Below, piece after piece: positions 27,669 to 37,758 of a stretch of 64,000 nucleotides of DNA; position 1 is the stretch's first letter, and every line of letters begins with the position of its first letter. The notes under the pieces are model-generated. The model made no database searches and had not been told where the DNA came from. It worked only from the letters and a program-made list of their open reading frames with translations. The position numbers were made by a program, and so were the translations under genes. The DNA lies in assembly GCA_013215145.1 (NCBI GenBank), contig JABSRP010000034.1, positions 29,668-93,667 on the forward strand. The letters run 5' to 3'. The DNA is from Pseudobacteriovorax sp. GTDB taxonomy: Bacteria; Bdellovibrionota_B; Oligoflexia; Oligoflexales; Oligoflexaceae.

Positions 27669-29000
27669 ATGATGCGGCAGCTGTGGATCACTACTGTGGT
27701 CCTCGGCGCCGTTTCAATAGGGTCCTGGACTATGTACCTTAAGGGAGTTGACAGTCCGAACGGACTGAGCGTTGGCATCTTCCTTACTATGCTGTGTATT
27801 CTCACAGTTAATTATCTGCTGACGCTATCAAGGGACTCCAGAGACTGGCTACCCCATGCTGCTCTATTAGCGATATTTACAGTAGTGACTCCTACATACT
27901 TAGAGACAGACCATTACCGTTACGTCTGGGATGGACTCCATCTCAATCAAGGGTTGAATCCCTTTCTTTTTACACCTGAAAACCATCCCGATTTTGCCGC
28001 CATATCTTGGGCGCAACTGATAAATCACCAGCACCTACACAGCATTTATCCGCCAGTGGCACAGATTTTCTTCGCCATCTCTTCCTGGCTTAATCCTTAT
28101 TTCTGGCCGTTTCTCTTTGACCCCAGTCAGATACAAAGTGTAGATGGGCTATCTCCCTTCCAATTGACTTTGGGCTGGAAGGTATTCATAGCTATCACCC
28201 TTTTATGTTGCATGTACACTTTGCGATCGCGCGGTTGGTCCTATATTTTTTTGAATCCACTTATCATCATGCAATTCTTAATGAACGCTCACCTGGATGG
28301 CTTTTTGATCCCTTTGTTGCTTTTGATATTCTACGGCAGTAGTAAGATGGTCTACCTTCGTGGCTTTGCTTTTGTTTCTGCGATTATGCTTAAGGTATAT
28401 CCGATCATTTTACTCCCCTTTCTCATCATAAAAGAAAAAGGGAAATGGTTTCCATATTTGGGAGTGATATCCTTATCGGGAACCCTCATGTTTTTTAGCT
28501 TTTATCTTAGCAGCCAGGGCAATATGCTGACGTCGTTTTTCGTTTTTGGTAAGCATTGGTCATTTTTTGGATATATTCATCAAATTTTAGTCGATCTCAT
28601 GAGACTTGCTGGCTATGGGAATCAAGCTATTGCCTCAGCAAAGCTCATCGGAGCGTTCTTAGGTCTAACTTTATTCCTCACTCTTGTTTGGCAGGTTCAT
28701 CTTAAAAGCATTTCCATTAGGCTAGCGTCGCTCATCCTAGTGACGGGATTTTGGATGCTGTCTCCAACTCTGCATCCATGGTATTTAATCGCCATTTTAG
28801 GCCTAGCTCTACCCTATAAAAAACTATTTCTAACACCCGTTGTGTGGACATGCCTTAGCCTGGCCAGTATTACAACCTATATAAACAACCAAGACCCGAT
28901 CATCATCAGGTATGTCTGTTACACAATCATAACAGCATGCTTAATAAAAGACATAAAAGTTATATCAAAACATATCAGACGTAAAAAGGAGATATTATGA
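27669..29000 (+). CDS. Multi-spanning GT-C-type glycosyltransferase, paralogue of 22754-24166
   Basis: 443 residues from the double ATG at 27669/27672; a frame extension to 27606 overlaps the previous gene and lacks a signal for initiation. About ten TM helices. The loop motifs DHYRYVWDG, LNPFLF, IYPPVAQ and SPTLHPWYLI match its paralogue upstream. The stop overlaps the DPM1-like gene (ATGA), which suggests that enzyme supplies the polyprenyl-phosphate sugar this one uses. The ribosome binding site is poor, so translational coupling is likely. Confidence 0.7.
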   Translation: MMRQLWITTVVLGAVSIGSWTMYLKGVDSPNGLSVGIFLTMLCILTVNYLLTLSRDSRDWLPHAALLAIFTVVTPTYLETDHYRYVWDGLHLNQGLNPFLFTPENHPDFAAISWAQLINHQHLHSIYPPVAQIFFAISSWLNPYFWPFLFDPSQIQSVDGLSPFQLTLGWKVFIAITLLCCMYTLRSRGWSYIFLNPLIIMQFLMNAHLDGFLIPLLLLIFYGSSKMVYLRGFAFVSAIMLKVYPIILLPFLIIKEKGKWFPYLGVISLSGTLMFFSFYLSSQGNMLTSFFVFGKHWSFFGYIHQILVDLMRLAGYGNQAIASAKLIGAFLGLTLFLTLVWQVHLKSISIRLASLILVTGFWMLSPTLHPWYLIAILGLALPYKKLFLTPVVWTCLSLASITTYINNQDPIIIRYVCYTIITACLIKDIKVISKHIRRKKEIL

Positions 29001-29755
29001 GCGATATCAATCACATTGCCGTCATCCTCCCTTGCCTGGACGAAGGACCTAACCTCAATCTTCTCCTACCTCAACTCGTGGGACGCTACCGAACCATCGT
29101 GGTTGACAATGGCAGTAAAGATGACTCTATAGCTATTGCTACAAAAGCAGGTAGTGAGGTCATTAGTTGTGGAGCTAAGGGCTACGGTAATGCAGTCTTA
29201 GCGGGAATGGCTTATATTGCCAATCAACCCGACAATCTTCCTCAAGTGATTGTGGTTTGTGATGCTGACGGCACCTCTCCCGCCTCAGCAATCCCTAGTA
29301 TCATCCAGCCTATTTTGTCCGGATCTAAAGACTTTGTGATAGGCCAACGTAAATTTAAGCAGAAGGGTGCCATGCCGTCTCATGCGAATTTTGGGAACTG
29401 GTTGACCGTGACACTCATGCAGTGGTGCACAGGGTTTCGGTACCATGAGATGGGACCACTCCGTGCGATTCGCTACCGTTCATTGTTGGATCTCAACATG
29501 ATCGATCGTACCTGGGGCTGGAACGTGGAGATGCAAATGAAAGCGATTTGGCAGCAGTTGCGGATCGAAGAGGTGCCGATCACCTACCTCAGACGAGCTT
29601 ATGGTAAGTCGAAAATCAGCGGATCGCTTTGGGGTTCGATCAAAGCGGGCACCAAAATCATCAGCCGCGTTGGTTATTTTTACGGCGAATATCTTCTGAA
29701 ACGTATGACTCTAGCACCATCACAAACCTCTGAGTGCAACTCCAACCAAAAATAA
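28997..29755 (+). CDS. GT2 polyprenol-phosphate sugar synthase-like (DPM1/GtrB-like)
   Basis: 252 residues. Soluble GT2 fold: ILPCLDEGPNL, VVDNGSKDDS, GYGNAVLAGM, VVCDADGTSPAS (the DxD metal site) and a C-terminal basic region (RRAYGKSKISGS) typical of dolichol/undecaprenyl-phosphate mannose or glucose synthases. No C-terminal TM pair. A strong AAGGAG ribosome binding site 7 nt before ATG. Last gene of the 25194-29755 operon; probably makes the lipid-linked donor for the two GT-C enzymes. Confidence 0.85.
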   Translation: MSDINHIAVILPCLDEGPNLNLLLPQLVGRYRTIVVDNGSKDDSIAIATKAGSEVISCGAKGYGNAVLAGMAYIANQPDNLPQVIVVCDADGTSPASAIPSIIQPILSGSKDFVIGQRKFKQKGAMPSHANFGNWLTVTLMQWCTGFRYHEMGPLRAIRYRSLLDLNMIDRTWGWNVEMQMKAIWQQLRIEEVPITYLRRAYGKSKISGSLWGSIKAGTKIISRVGYFYGEYLLKRMTLAPSQTSECNSNQK

Positions 29756-29756
29756 C

Positions 29757-30050
29757 TTAGACTGGGCGACAAAAAGACTGGTGGATCAATTCCGATATGA
29801 CGGCAGTCACCAGTATAAATACCAGTACCAATACTATGACCCCAATGATGACACCGGCATCTCCGGAAGGGAGATGACTCGGAAAATGTCCTCCTGAAAT
29901 GGTCGTACCCGAAGATGAGCAAGTAGGTCTGCTTGGCTCGTGTACCAATTCCTCTGGTGAGGAATCTGCATCACGGCCGGTGGAAGCTAGTGCATTTTGT
30001 GAGCTTATCCCAAACAGAAAAACGGCTATTAAGAGTAATATTTTCGCCAT
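29757..30050 (-). CDS. Small secreted single-span membrane protein
   Basis: 97 residues from the ATG at 30050, chosen for its AGGAGGT ribosome binding site; the frame extends to 30107 without one. Signal peptide ending in ALAS, a Ser/Pro/Gly-rich linker, then one C-terminal TM helix (VIIGVIVLVLVFILVTAVI). Convergent with the DPM1-like gene 2 bp away. Function unknown; topology suggests a periplasmic linker anchored at the C-terminus. Confidence 0.6.
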   Translation of the reverse strand: MAKILLLIAVFLFGISSQNALASTGRDADSSPEELVHEPSRPTCSSSGTTISGGHFPSHLPSGDAGVIIGVIVLVLVFILVTAVISELIHQSFCRPV

Positions 30051-30372
30051 GAGAGGTACCTCCTGCAATGAGGAAAGCAAATGCTTTGCCAGAAAAAACC
30101 AAATCATTATTTTGGCTTATAAATTACCCATGTATGGCATAAGTCACGCCTGAGGTTGCCTCCCCACAGTTGCCATGGTTAGGACTCGTAACAATAGTGA
30201 TCCATGCAGTGCTGTAAAATCTTACTTGACTCTTACCAGAACACTGGATCAAAACGTACATCCGTCACTTAGTTCCCGGTGCACAGACCCTTAGGCTTTC
30301 CCGCTCTGCACCTCCTATCTGGCTAAGTGAAAGAAAGACCAAACAAAGTTTTTTTCTTCAACGAGGTTCCAT
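30051..30372. other. 322-bp gap holding a nested stem-loop in a probable 5' UTR
   Basis: No ORF with support. Contains the structured element at 30266-30329 described separately, and should carry promoters for both flanking, divergent genes. Confidence 0.4.
30266..30329 (+). ncRNA. Nested stem-loop upstream of a secreted-protein gene (possible RNA element)
   Basis: Outer stem CACTTAG/CTAAGTG (30266-30272 with 30323-30329) encloses an inner stem GGTGCA/TGCACC (30278-30283 with 30307-30312), extended by AG/CT after one mismatch, with a 17-nt apical loop. It ends 43 nt before the ATG at 30373. It resembles no riboswitch class I recognise. Chance formation of both stems nested is unlikely but not excluded. 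Confidence 0.35.
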
Positions 30373-30879
30373 ATGCTGAAATCTTCTTTTTTAGTGCTTT
30401 TGTTTGTTTTTACGTCTCAATTATCGGCCAAACCCCTTTTCATCTGCGATACCTTTGCTGACTATGATCGGTTTGAATTAGATTTTGCCGTTGGCGCCCA
30501 ATCCCCAAGCGGACTCACTCTGACGAACATTGTCACTGATAAAGACCTTGCTTCCTTAACGGAAACAGAGAAGGCTCTGATTTTTAGTGTGATCTCAACA
30601 CAAAATTTGGATCGGATTTTCACGCTAGAGGAAGCTATCCGAGGATTTTTTGGGCTTCAAACCGAAGACGAATGGCTACTCACCTCTGAAGCTGGTGATA
30701 TTTTGTACTACCAAGTGCCTGGTTTAGACGATGATCAATTTTTTGTAACGGTCGCCTACTACCCAGGAGACAATGAGTATGGTGCTATCTATGCCATAGA
30801 TGGAGGACGCCCCAGACTTATCGGCCAAATCAACGATAGTGATCTATACTGTCCGAACTTAATTGATCAGACGCGATAA
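30373..30879 (+). CDS. Secreted protein of unknown function
   Basis: 168 residues. Signal peptide ending SQLSA near residue 19; the mature part begins KPLFICDTFAD and contains two Cys (near residues 24 and 161) that may pair. Acidic, mixed alpha/beta. No family recognised. Own terminator downstream, so monocistronic; the nested stem-loop above lies in its leader. Confidence 0.65.
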   Translation: MLKSSFLVLLFVFTSQLSAKPLFICDTFADYDRFELDFAVGAQSPSGLTLTNIVTDKDLASLTETEKALIFSVISTQNLDRIFTLEEAIRGFFGLQTEDEWLLTSEAGDILYYQVPGLDDDQFFVTVAYYPGDNEYGAIYAIDGGRPRLIGQINDSDLYCPNLIDQTR

Positions 30880-30922
30880 TGTTTCGATAAGTTAGTTGAG
30901 GCGAGTGCTCTCGTCATATGCA

Positions 30923-30947
30923 GAGTCCGTGTTCGACGGACTCTTTT
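30923..30947 (+). terminator. Terminator of the 30373-30879 gene
   Basis: GAGTCCGT (30923-30930) pairs with ACGGACTC (30936-30943), loop GTTCG, followed by TTTT. Confidence 0.85.
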
Positions 30948-30980
30948 CCCGTTCAAAAATTCAACCTCATCAGTACAGTA

Positions 30981-32423
30981 CTACTGAACCCGAGTAAAGG
31001 TAACCTCACCATAACTCCACTCCCCAGCATCTGCCGCATCAACTAAAAAATTGACGTCTTGCGATGAGCCTACTGCTGTGGTGGGATCAAACCCTTTCAC
31101 GACACCATCTAACTGACTTCCTAGGGTGTAATTGATATCCCATGAGCTGCTACTATTCACGACAAACTCATCAATGGCGACACCATCTGCCGCATAATTT
31201 CCACCTTTCAGAACCGTAAGAGCGCCATCATCATCAGGCAGAAAGTTATTCAAATAAGGCGTGCCATCAGCCTGCTTGATGATGGTTAGCCAACCGTTTA
31301 CGTAAATACAAAATTCCGAGTTTTGACAGGTGAGAGAGTTCGATTCCGCAGTGGCTTGGTCAGAGGCAGACTCAACTAGGGTACTCCACGAGTATCCTTG
31401 GACCTCACCTACCTGCCCGACAAAAACAAAACTTGAGCTACCTAAAATATCGTTAAAAAAGTAGGGAGCCCAGACGTTAGATGATTCGTTAAAAGTACTG
31501 CCATCACAAGCGCTCGTTTCTCTTTTGCCGTTATCAAACCTGAGCATTCTGTTGGTATCTACCAATAGAGTTATTTTTGGACTGTCCTCACTATCTCCTC
31601 CTATCGTAACGCCTCCCTGGATCGGGAATTCGAGGTTTAGCTCCTGACGAGAATGAACATCCATAGCAACATCCATCAACGTCGCCGTGTTCCCTTGAAA
31701 ATCGCTTGCATTATAACTGGTGCCAGTTGAGTTCATCGTCGGCGTATCGTAACCTGTTCGGGTACAGTAGGTTTGAACACCTGTGATCGGGTCATCTACT
31801 GTGGCGTCGTTGCCGGCAAAGTTACCCGTCACACAGCCTCTCATCTTTGCGGTGGATAAATAACTCACTTTTAGTAGGTCGTAGGATCCTGCCTGTTCCA
31901 CGTTAACCACCCCTGAAGCCGGCGTATCCCCTGCAGCGGTATCAACCTCAGGGCACCACTCAACAGAGGGCTCCGCGGGATCAGATTCTTTAGAAATAGG
32001 TTCATTGTTTGCATCTAAACCACATGGACAGTCCTCGCTAAGGACCGTGCCATCAGAGGCAATGCAGCCAATCTGAGTGAACAGACTCGAGATATCGATT
32101 CCTCCATCTCGAATAACCAACTCAGCTCCATCCTCGTCGACAAAAATTGGTGTTTCTCCACCTTCACCTGACGAATTGGCTAAACTCATTGAGGTGATGT
32201 AAAGCCTTAGTTCTTCGGGCGGACCTGAAGTTATAGATTTATTCCTAAATTGGCTGGCATCCACGGCTCGAAGATCCGCACCTGCGGTCGACGCCGTTGG
32301 CGTGATGTTTACATACAATGTCCCTGCTGAGGGAGTTGGCGTCGCAGAAGACGAAGTGCTGTCTTCACTGTCACATGCGGCCAGTAGCAGAATGGGTAAA
32401 GATACCAGTGTAATCAGCTTCAA
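30981..32423 (-). CDS. Large lipoprotein of unknown function
   Basis: 480 residues. Lipobox LLAAC at residues 12-16, then a Ser/Thr/Pro/Ala linker, then a beta-rich domain with several Cys pairs (CIASDG, CPCGLD, CVTGNF). No transmembrane segments after the signal. No catalytic motif or family recognised; composition suggests a surface or periplasmic adhesion-type or DUF4382-like protein (uncertain). Followed in the same orientation, upstream, by the sensor kinase gene, with a 117-bp gap. Confidence 0.65.
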   Translation of the reverse strand: MKLITLVSLPILLLAACDSEDSTSSSATPTPSAGTLYVNITPTASTAGADLRAVDASQFRNKSITSGPPEELRLYITSMSLANSSGEGGETPIFVDEDGAELVIRDGGIDISSLFTQIGCIASDGTVLSEDCPCGLDANNEPISKESDPAEPSVEWCPEVDTAAGDTPASGVVNVEQAGSYDLLKVSYLSTAKMRGCVTGNFAGNDATVDDPITGVQTYCTRTGYDTPTMNSTGTSYNASDFQGNTATLMDVAMDVHSRQELNLEFPIQGGVTIGGDSEDSPKITLLVDTNRMLRFDNGKRETSACDGSTFNESSNVWAPYFFNDILGSSSFVFVGQVGEVQGYSWSTLVESASDQATAESNSLTCQNSEFCIYVNGWLTIIKQADGTPYLNNFLPDDDGALTVLKGGNYAADGVAIDEFVVNSSSSWDINYTLGSQLDGVVKGFDPTTAVGSSQDVNFLVDAADAGEWSYGEVTFTRVQ

Positions 32424-32539
32424 TGGAAACCTCCTTTTTATCTATAAGTAAGGAAATCGGACGATATCCATTTTTCCTTTGGAAATTTCAGTAGTTTTCC
32501 GAAATTTTAGACTAGATTAGATAGGATTTTGCAACGGTA

Positions 32540-35389
32540 TTAAACAACCTCAGGGTAAGAATCATCGACTACGGATACTATGAAATTTCTCGGTATCCAT
32601 AGATCCAATGCAAAGGGAATGGTATGAGTTGGGATCTCATGAAGCTCTTTGCCAAGGACACCATCATCAATGACAAGGGCAACCCCGCCGCCTATGGCAG
32701 TCAACTGCTCACGAACGGCTCCCATCCCAACACCTCTACCCGAGATTTCGCTAATCCCCAATGAAGTCGATAAACCTGTACTAAAGACGAGTTCGGCAAG
32801 TTCCTCTACCCTATCTGATATTTGCTCTGTGCTTGGCTGCGTCAGCCGCTCAAACTTCTTTTTCAAATTTATCAGGTCAAGCCCAGCGCCATCGTCGGAA
32901 AATCGGATTAGGACTTCATTTTGTCTTAGACTAACTTCTAGAGTGATAAGCCCTGATATAGGCTTTTGCTTTTCACGCCTTAAGTCTGAGGTCTCAATAC
33001 CATGATCCATTGAATTTCTTACAAGATGAATCATTGCCCCTTGCAATACCTTAGAAGCTTGAGGAAGGAGCAATATCTCGTCACCTATATAATCTAGCGC
33101 TACAGTGTTTTTGCCCAAGTCTTTCGCAAGCCGTTTGATTTCTGGGACTAAGTCATCAGCAATCTGTTTCGTTGAAACATACATTTTCACTTCCAAAGCA
33201 TGTGTCATTCTTCGGAGCTGTTGAGCTTGAAGACCTTCGATCTGATTTAGAAGGGAATGCTGAAGTTGTGTCAGTTCGCCCAAAAATTCTGGCTCAAAGG
33301 TTAATCCCGTTTGCTTTCCTCTCTGCAACTTCTGACTGAAGAGCGTCTCGTATTGGTGATAGCTATGCCAAACATCTTCGTGCCCCCGAACAATCAACTC
33401 ACGCTTCAGATGTGATGAATCCCCAAGATACTCCTCGATCACATTTTCTGCCGAATGAACCACTGGTGTTAGTTGCTTAAGTCCAAAGGTACGGGCATTA
33501 CCTTTTATCGTATGCAAATTGATCATTAGTCTCTTACAGATATCTTTATCTAATTCGGAAAAATTATCGAGTAAATTCTGATTATCTGCGAGAAAATCTC
33601 TTGTCGATTCCAGAAAGCTTTGGAATTTTCTCGCATCCAAATTCACGATCTCGGCGATATATTCAGCCTCGATATTTTTGTCTTGAATATCCCGTTCGAG
33701 AGACTTTATCTCTGTGACATCCATCATCGTAAGTATGACTTTTTCTACGAGATTATTCGAAATAACAGGGGTCCAGTTACATAGCAGATGCTTATGACTA
33801 TCATTCTTTTTCAATTCAATATCCACCGGTAGTTGATGCTCGTTTATCAAAAAATTCACGATATCCTGCCCAAAACTGACCCTCAAAATCGATTCAATAA
33901 TGTTTCGCGTCTCTTCAGTGAATTCAGCATCCTGAAAAAGCTCTAGGAGAGCCGTACCTTCGGTGACGTTTTCGATTCCCAGGACATGACTGGTATAATT
34001 GGAATAGGTCTCAGTCAACCTAAGATTCTTACCAAAAACACCGATTCCTACATGAACCTTATCCATAATAGTTTTGATTTCGCGTGTCTGCTCTTCCACC
34101 ATAGCCTCTAGGTTTCGATTGAGATGCATGACCTTATCTGTTTCTTTACGTAAATCTTTGTTGAGTTTACGTATGGAGGCTAGAGATTTTTGTTCTTTGA
34201 CTCTGATCGAGTCTGCTAGAGCTAATGAGATAAAAGCCGTTTCAATCACCGCACCGACTAATGTAGCCCAGTTGGTAAAAAAAGATGAATTTACAAGTCC
34301 AGTTATCGTGAATTGACGATAGAAAACCGCCAATAAGATCGTTGTCCAAGCGACTGTAAAGAAATACGCTGGACGAAACCCCTTCAGACTAAGAACGATA
34401 CCTGAGCCAAGTGAAAATATCACACTGCTAATCGTTGCTGGAATGCTAAACTTAACCCCTAAATTGTAGTTGTAGTATACGACTATCATCGTAGATATGG
34501 AGAGAAAACAGGAAAACATTCCGAAGCCTCTCAACCAAATGGATTGATGTTTAATATTGAGAAAAACATAAGCAAATATAGCTGCAAAGAGAGTCGATAG
34601 TCCGGAGTTAGTGATGTAGCCTTGGTTCATAACAAAGGTAAAGTTATTGAATATAAGTTTATGACCACCTGTTGCCGCGAGACCGTTATAAATCATGTTG
34701 ACGACAAAAATTACATAGACAAGATATTGGATCTTTCGAAGCTGAAGAAAAATAAAAAAGTTATAGGTCGCCATGATTAAAAGCATTGAGCTCAGAGCAA
34801 ACATAACAATCCTATCGTTGGAGCTGCTTTCAAGGAAGTGCCTTACTGAGCCCCACAGGGTAAAGTCGAGAATAACCGTACCCTCACTTTTGATGCGAGT
34901 GAGTAAAATAGTTTTTCCAGGGGGAATCAGCATCTCTACCGCCGGAAAACGATCCTTCATAGCCTTCTTCTGCAAATGGTATTGATCGCCACCGGTTGCA
35001 TGGTGGATCACCCTAGAACCTGACTCATCGATGAGCCAAAAGTCTACGCGGTCCGTCGCAGTATATTCCTGACGAACCACAACAGGTAGCGAGCGAGCCT
35101 TAGGATTAATCAGGACGACAGCCCCCCACCAGGACGAATGGCTAAATCCCTGGGAGTTATTTGGATGAGTTTTGGAGCGCTCTTTGAGCATGGAAAAATA
35201 TCTGAATGAAGAATTTAACGATTGTTTACCGTCCTTATCTTCCCAAAAAAACATGTCTTGGGTAAGCGAGGTGACTTTCTCTCTAGAATCGATAACTAAG
35301 GAATGGGGATGGGTTTTCGCAACTACAGTAGCGCTGATGAGAGCGAGACTCGCAAGCCAAACGATAACAGATAGCCTTATCAGTCCCAT
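32540..35389 (-). CDS. 7TMR-DISM sensor with PAS, Hpt and CheA-like HATPase domains
   Basis: 949 residues from the ATG at 35389, preferred because GAGAGG lies 8 nt upstream and a signal peptide begins there; a 26-residue longer frame has neither. Order: signal peptide (about 1-24), periplasmic 7TMR-DISMED2-like domain (to about 165), seven TM helices (about 190-395), coiled coil, PAS-like domain (about 445-570), Hpt with LHTIKGNARTFGL near 625, CheA-type HATPase with HLVRNSMDHGIE near 790, FSDDGAGLD and SGRGVGMGA near 885. No CheW or receiver. N-box and G-boxes are intact, so it should phosphorylate its own Hpt His and pass phosphate to a separate receiver. Confidence 0.85.
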   Translation of the reverse strand: MGLIRLSVIVWLASLALISATVVAKTHPHSLVIDSREKVTSLTQDMFFWEDKDGKQSLNSSFRYFSMLKERSKTHPNNSQGFSHSSWWGAVVLINPKARSLPVVVRQEYTATDRVDFWLIDESGSRVIHHATGGDQYHLQKKAMKDRFPAVEMLIPPGKTILLTRIKSEGTVILDFTLWGSVRHFLESSSNDRIVMFALSSMLLIMATYNFFIFLQLRKIQYLVYVIFVVNMIYNGLAATGGHKLIFNNFTFVMNQGYITNSGLSTLFAAIFAYVFLNIKHQSIWLRGFGMFSCFLSISTMIVVYYNYNLGVKFSIPATISSVIFSLGSGIVLSLKGFRPAYFFTVAWTTILLAVFYRQFTITGLVNSSFFTNWATLVGAVIETAFISLALADSIRVKEQKSLASIRKLNKDLRKETDKVMHLNRNLEAMVEEQTREIKTIMDKVHVGIGVFGKNLRLTETYSNYTSHVLGIENVTEGTALLELFQDAEFTEETRNIIESILRVSFGQDIVNFLINEHQLPVDIELKKNDSHKHLLCNWTPVISNNLVEKVILTMMDVTEIKSLERDIQDKNIEAEYIAEIVNLDARKFQSFLESTRDFLADNQNLLDNFSELDKDICKRLMINLHTIKGNARTFGLKQLTPVVHSAENVIEEYLGDSSHLKRELIVRGHEDVWHSYHQYETLFSQKLQRGKQTGLTFEPEFLGELTQLQHSLLNQIEGLQAQQLRRMTHALEVKMYVSTKQIADDLVPEIKRLAKDLGKNTVALDYIGDEILLLPQASKVLQGAMIHLVRNSMDHGIETSDLRREKQKPISGLITLEVSLRQNEVLIRFSDDGAGLDLINLKKKFERLTQPSTEQISDRVEELAELVFSTGLSTSLGISEISGRGVGMGAVREQLTAIGGGVALVIDDGVLGKELHEIPTHTIPFALDLWIPRNFIVSVVDDSYPEVV

Positions 35390-35613
35390 GGTAAATAACC
35401 TCTCTTTTGATCTCGAAAGCTTCGCAAATCGAGACCATCGCGTCCTTCGATGGGATCGGAAAGGCAAGAAAACCCTTTAATATAATTGATTTTTTATATG
35501 ATTGAACATGTATTTACAGATACTTATAATTACCAGGGGTATCGTTGATCAGGATGGCAAGCAAAAAATTTTTAAGCAGTCCCGTATTTCAGGGACTTAC
35601 CTAGAAAAAAGAT

Positions 35614-37728
35614 TTAGTTTTGCCAAAAGCACGAAAGCGCAAGGGGTCGATCAATAATTGGACAGATGGAGTCTTGCGGAGCTTTATCACTCCAAAGATT
35701 GATGCCACTTAGGTTCTGTAGATAGACCTGTGTAGGCTCAATTTCAATTTCCGGAGCATATAGGTTCATATACTTCAATCGCTTAAAAGCCCTTGTATCA
35801 ATCACATGATCAATGATTTCAATCTGATTAAAACTAAGATCAAGCATGACGACTTTACCGAAATTTTTAAAACCTTTTCCGGTAACTAGTTGGTTATGAC
35901 TCAGATCGATATAAGTCATGTAATCATTTTGAAAGGAGCTGTTACCGTCCATCTTTTCACTGATGAAAGATAGCTGTTCATCTTCAATCTTATTACCTGA
36001 AAGCTCAAGTCGCGTCACAAAAGGCGAAGACGGTAAGTCTTTTAGATCTGCCAACAGGTTTCGATTGAGATCAAGGACTTTCAAAGTCTGTATCCCTGCA
36101 ATGGCAGACAAATCAGAAATTTCGTTATCAGCAAGATACAGGTATTCCAAATCTCTTAAGCCCTTCAGGAAAGACAAGTCTGATAGCGGCTGATCAGCTA
36201 CTTTTAACGAAGACAGATTCAACGTTGTCAGTGATGGTAGATTTAATTCTTGGATACGATTGAGACGTCCGTTGCGATAGATCAAGGTCTTCAATGAGCG
36301 AAATCCCTCTAGGGCATCCAAGCTATCCAAGGCAATAGCAGATATATCAAGAAATTCAAGGTGAGCTAAGGTTGCTAAAACCTTATCATCTAACCTAGCA
36401 TTATCGGTAAAACTTAAATCAACCCCCTTTAGTCCCTCGATCTTAGTGCTTAAGGCCTCACAATTGTTTTCAGAGGATATTGCCAAGGAGAGGCTAGCCA
36501 TGGACTCACCATAAGAAAGATCAGAACAGTAGCGCAAGAAGGCCTGCTTTTGGAAGCCACTGTCTATCAGTTCCACAGAAAAATCTAGTGGCGCTGAGCT
36601 TTCGTCTCCTACTTTAGCAGTCACTTGACAGTCAATAGTCTCTGAGGCAGAAAACGATTGGGCGGGCCATGACAGAATTCCAGTCGCTGGGTCCAATTGA
36701 TTTTCCAAGGCTGGGTTACTGCACGTCACACTAAAGCTGAGCTGAGATCTATCTAGTAAACCATCTGCATTTTGCAGCATGAACTGAATTTGGCCGGCCT
36801 CCGTCAGCAAAAAGCTTTGTGCGGAGATTTCGGCCAAAACGGGCTTGAACGTTGGTGTTTCAAATATAATGGAAAACAGCCTCTCTGCTTTGTCTATGGT
36901 ATCATCAGCGATGACCTTGCAAAGATACTCTCCAGTCCTTCCTTCATGATTGATGGCAACTGATCCAGCAGATAAAGAATTTTGAAATTGCTGAGAGCCC
37001 TGCTTACAAATAAGATTCGTATAAACGCTGCGGGAGTCATCGTCTTTTACTTGGACCTCAAGATGATAGCTATCACTCTCATCAATAAATACGGTTTCAC
37101 CAATATCTGAGATGATTTCAGGGGCTTTATTGATAGCCTCATCCACACGAATGACCATAAGCCTTTTTTCGTCTAAAGAATCGTGTCCAATGGATATATT
37201 AATGATTCCACTATCGGTACCACCGAAAGTCAACTCGAGTGTGCCAAGGTCTCGGTTCAAACGGATGCGGTCGTCCTTGGGACAGCGTCCCGTGATTCCG
37301 TTGCAATCAAGTGTCAAACTGTCGCCCACTTGATCAAATTTAAACTTTAGCGTTTCGCCCTCTTTGGCAACAAACAGCTCGTCGCTTGCTCTCTCCTGAA
37401 GAATGACCTTAAGGTGATCGTCAAAGGTAATCTCGGGAACGTCTGTATCATCGTCCTCAGACTCGTCGACGTCAGTTTCACCAAGATTTTCCCCTTCTGC
37501 AGACTCTTCTTCGGTTTCACCTAAATCAGAGTCAGTTTCGCTAGTTTCCTGATCGAGACCTTCAGTATTACGAAGCTCCTTTTTCTTGTCAGGTGTGCCG
37601 ACGTCCGTATCATCACTATCCTTATCCTCAGGAACATGGTGATGACTTGTCTTCTTTGAGTCGCCTTTCTCAAGAAGGTTACAGTTGGTTACGAGGAGTC
37701 CTAGCAGGACCAAAGATATATATTTCAT
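35614..37728 (-). CDS. Leucine-rich-repeat lipoprotein with acidic linker
   Basis: 704 residues. Signal with a lipobox-like LVTNC (Asn before Cys is atypical). Residues about 25-115 are a very acidic Asp/Glu/Ser/Thr linker. Two or three Ig/cadherin-like beta domains follow (about 115-425), then a Cys-containing cap (FLRYCSDL near 435) and internalin-type LRRs of about 22-24 residues to about 680, closed by a second Cys pair at the C-terminus. The cap resembles two in the lipoprotein at 41026-42588. Probable surface binding protein; ligand unknown. Confidence 0.75.
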   Translation of the reverse strand: MKYISLVLLGLLVTNCNLLEKGDSKKTSHHHVPEDKDSDDTDVGTPDKKKELRNTEGLDQETSETDSDLGETEEESAEGENLGETDVDESEDDDTDVPEITFDDHLKVILQERASDELFVAKEGETLKFKFDQVGDSLTLDCNGITGRCPKDDRIRLNRDLGTLELTFGGTDSGIINISIGHDSLDEKRLMVIRVDEAINKAPEIISDIGETVFIDESDSYHLEVQVKDDDSRSVYTNLICKQGSQQFQNSLSAGSVAINHEGRTGEYLCKVIADDTIDKAERLFSIIFETPTFKPVLAEISAQSFLLTEAGQIQFMLQNADGLLDRSQLSFSVTCSNPALENQLDPATGILSWPAQSFSASETIDCQVTAKVGDESSAPLDFSVELIDSGFQKQAFLRYCSDLSYGESMASLSLAISSENNCEALSTKIEGLKGVDLSFTDNARLDDKVLATLAHLEFLDISAIALDSLDALEGFRSLKTLIYRNGRLNRIQELNLPSLTTLNLSSLKVADQPLSDLSFLKGLRDLEYLYLADNEISDLSAIAGIQTLKVLDLNRNLLADLKDLPSSPFVTRLELSGNKIEDEQLSFISEKMDGNSSFQNDYMTYIDLSHNQLVTGKGFKNFGKVVMLDLSFNQIEIIDHVIDTRAFKRLKYMNLYAPEIEIEPTQVYLQNLSGINLWSDKAPQDSICPIIDRPLALSCFWQN

Positions 37729-37758
37729 GTTTTACTCTTTTCTCAGTTATATCGCAAA

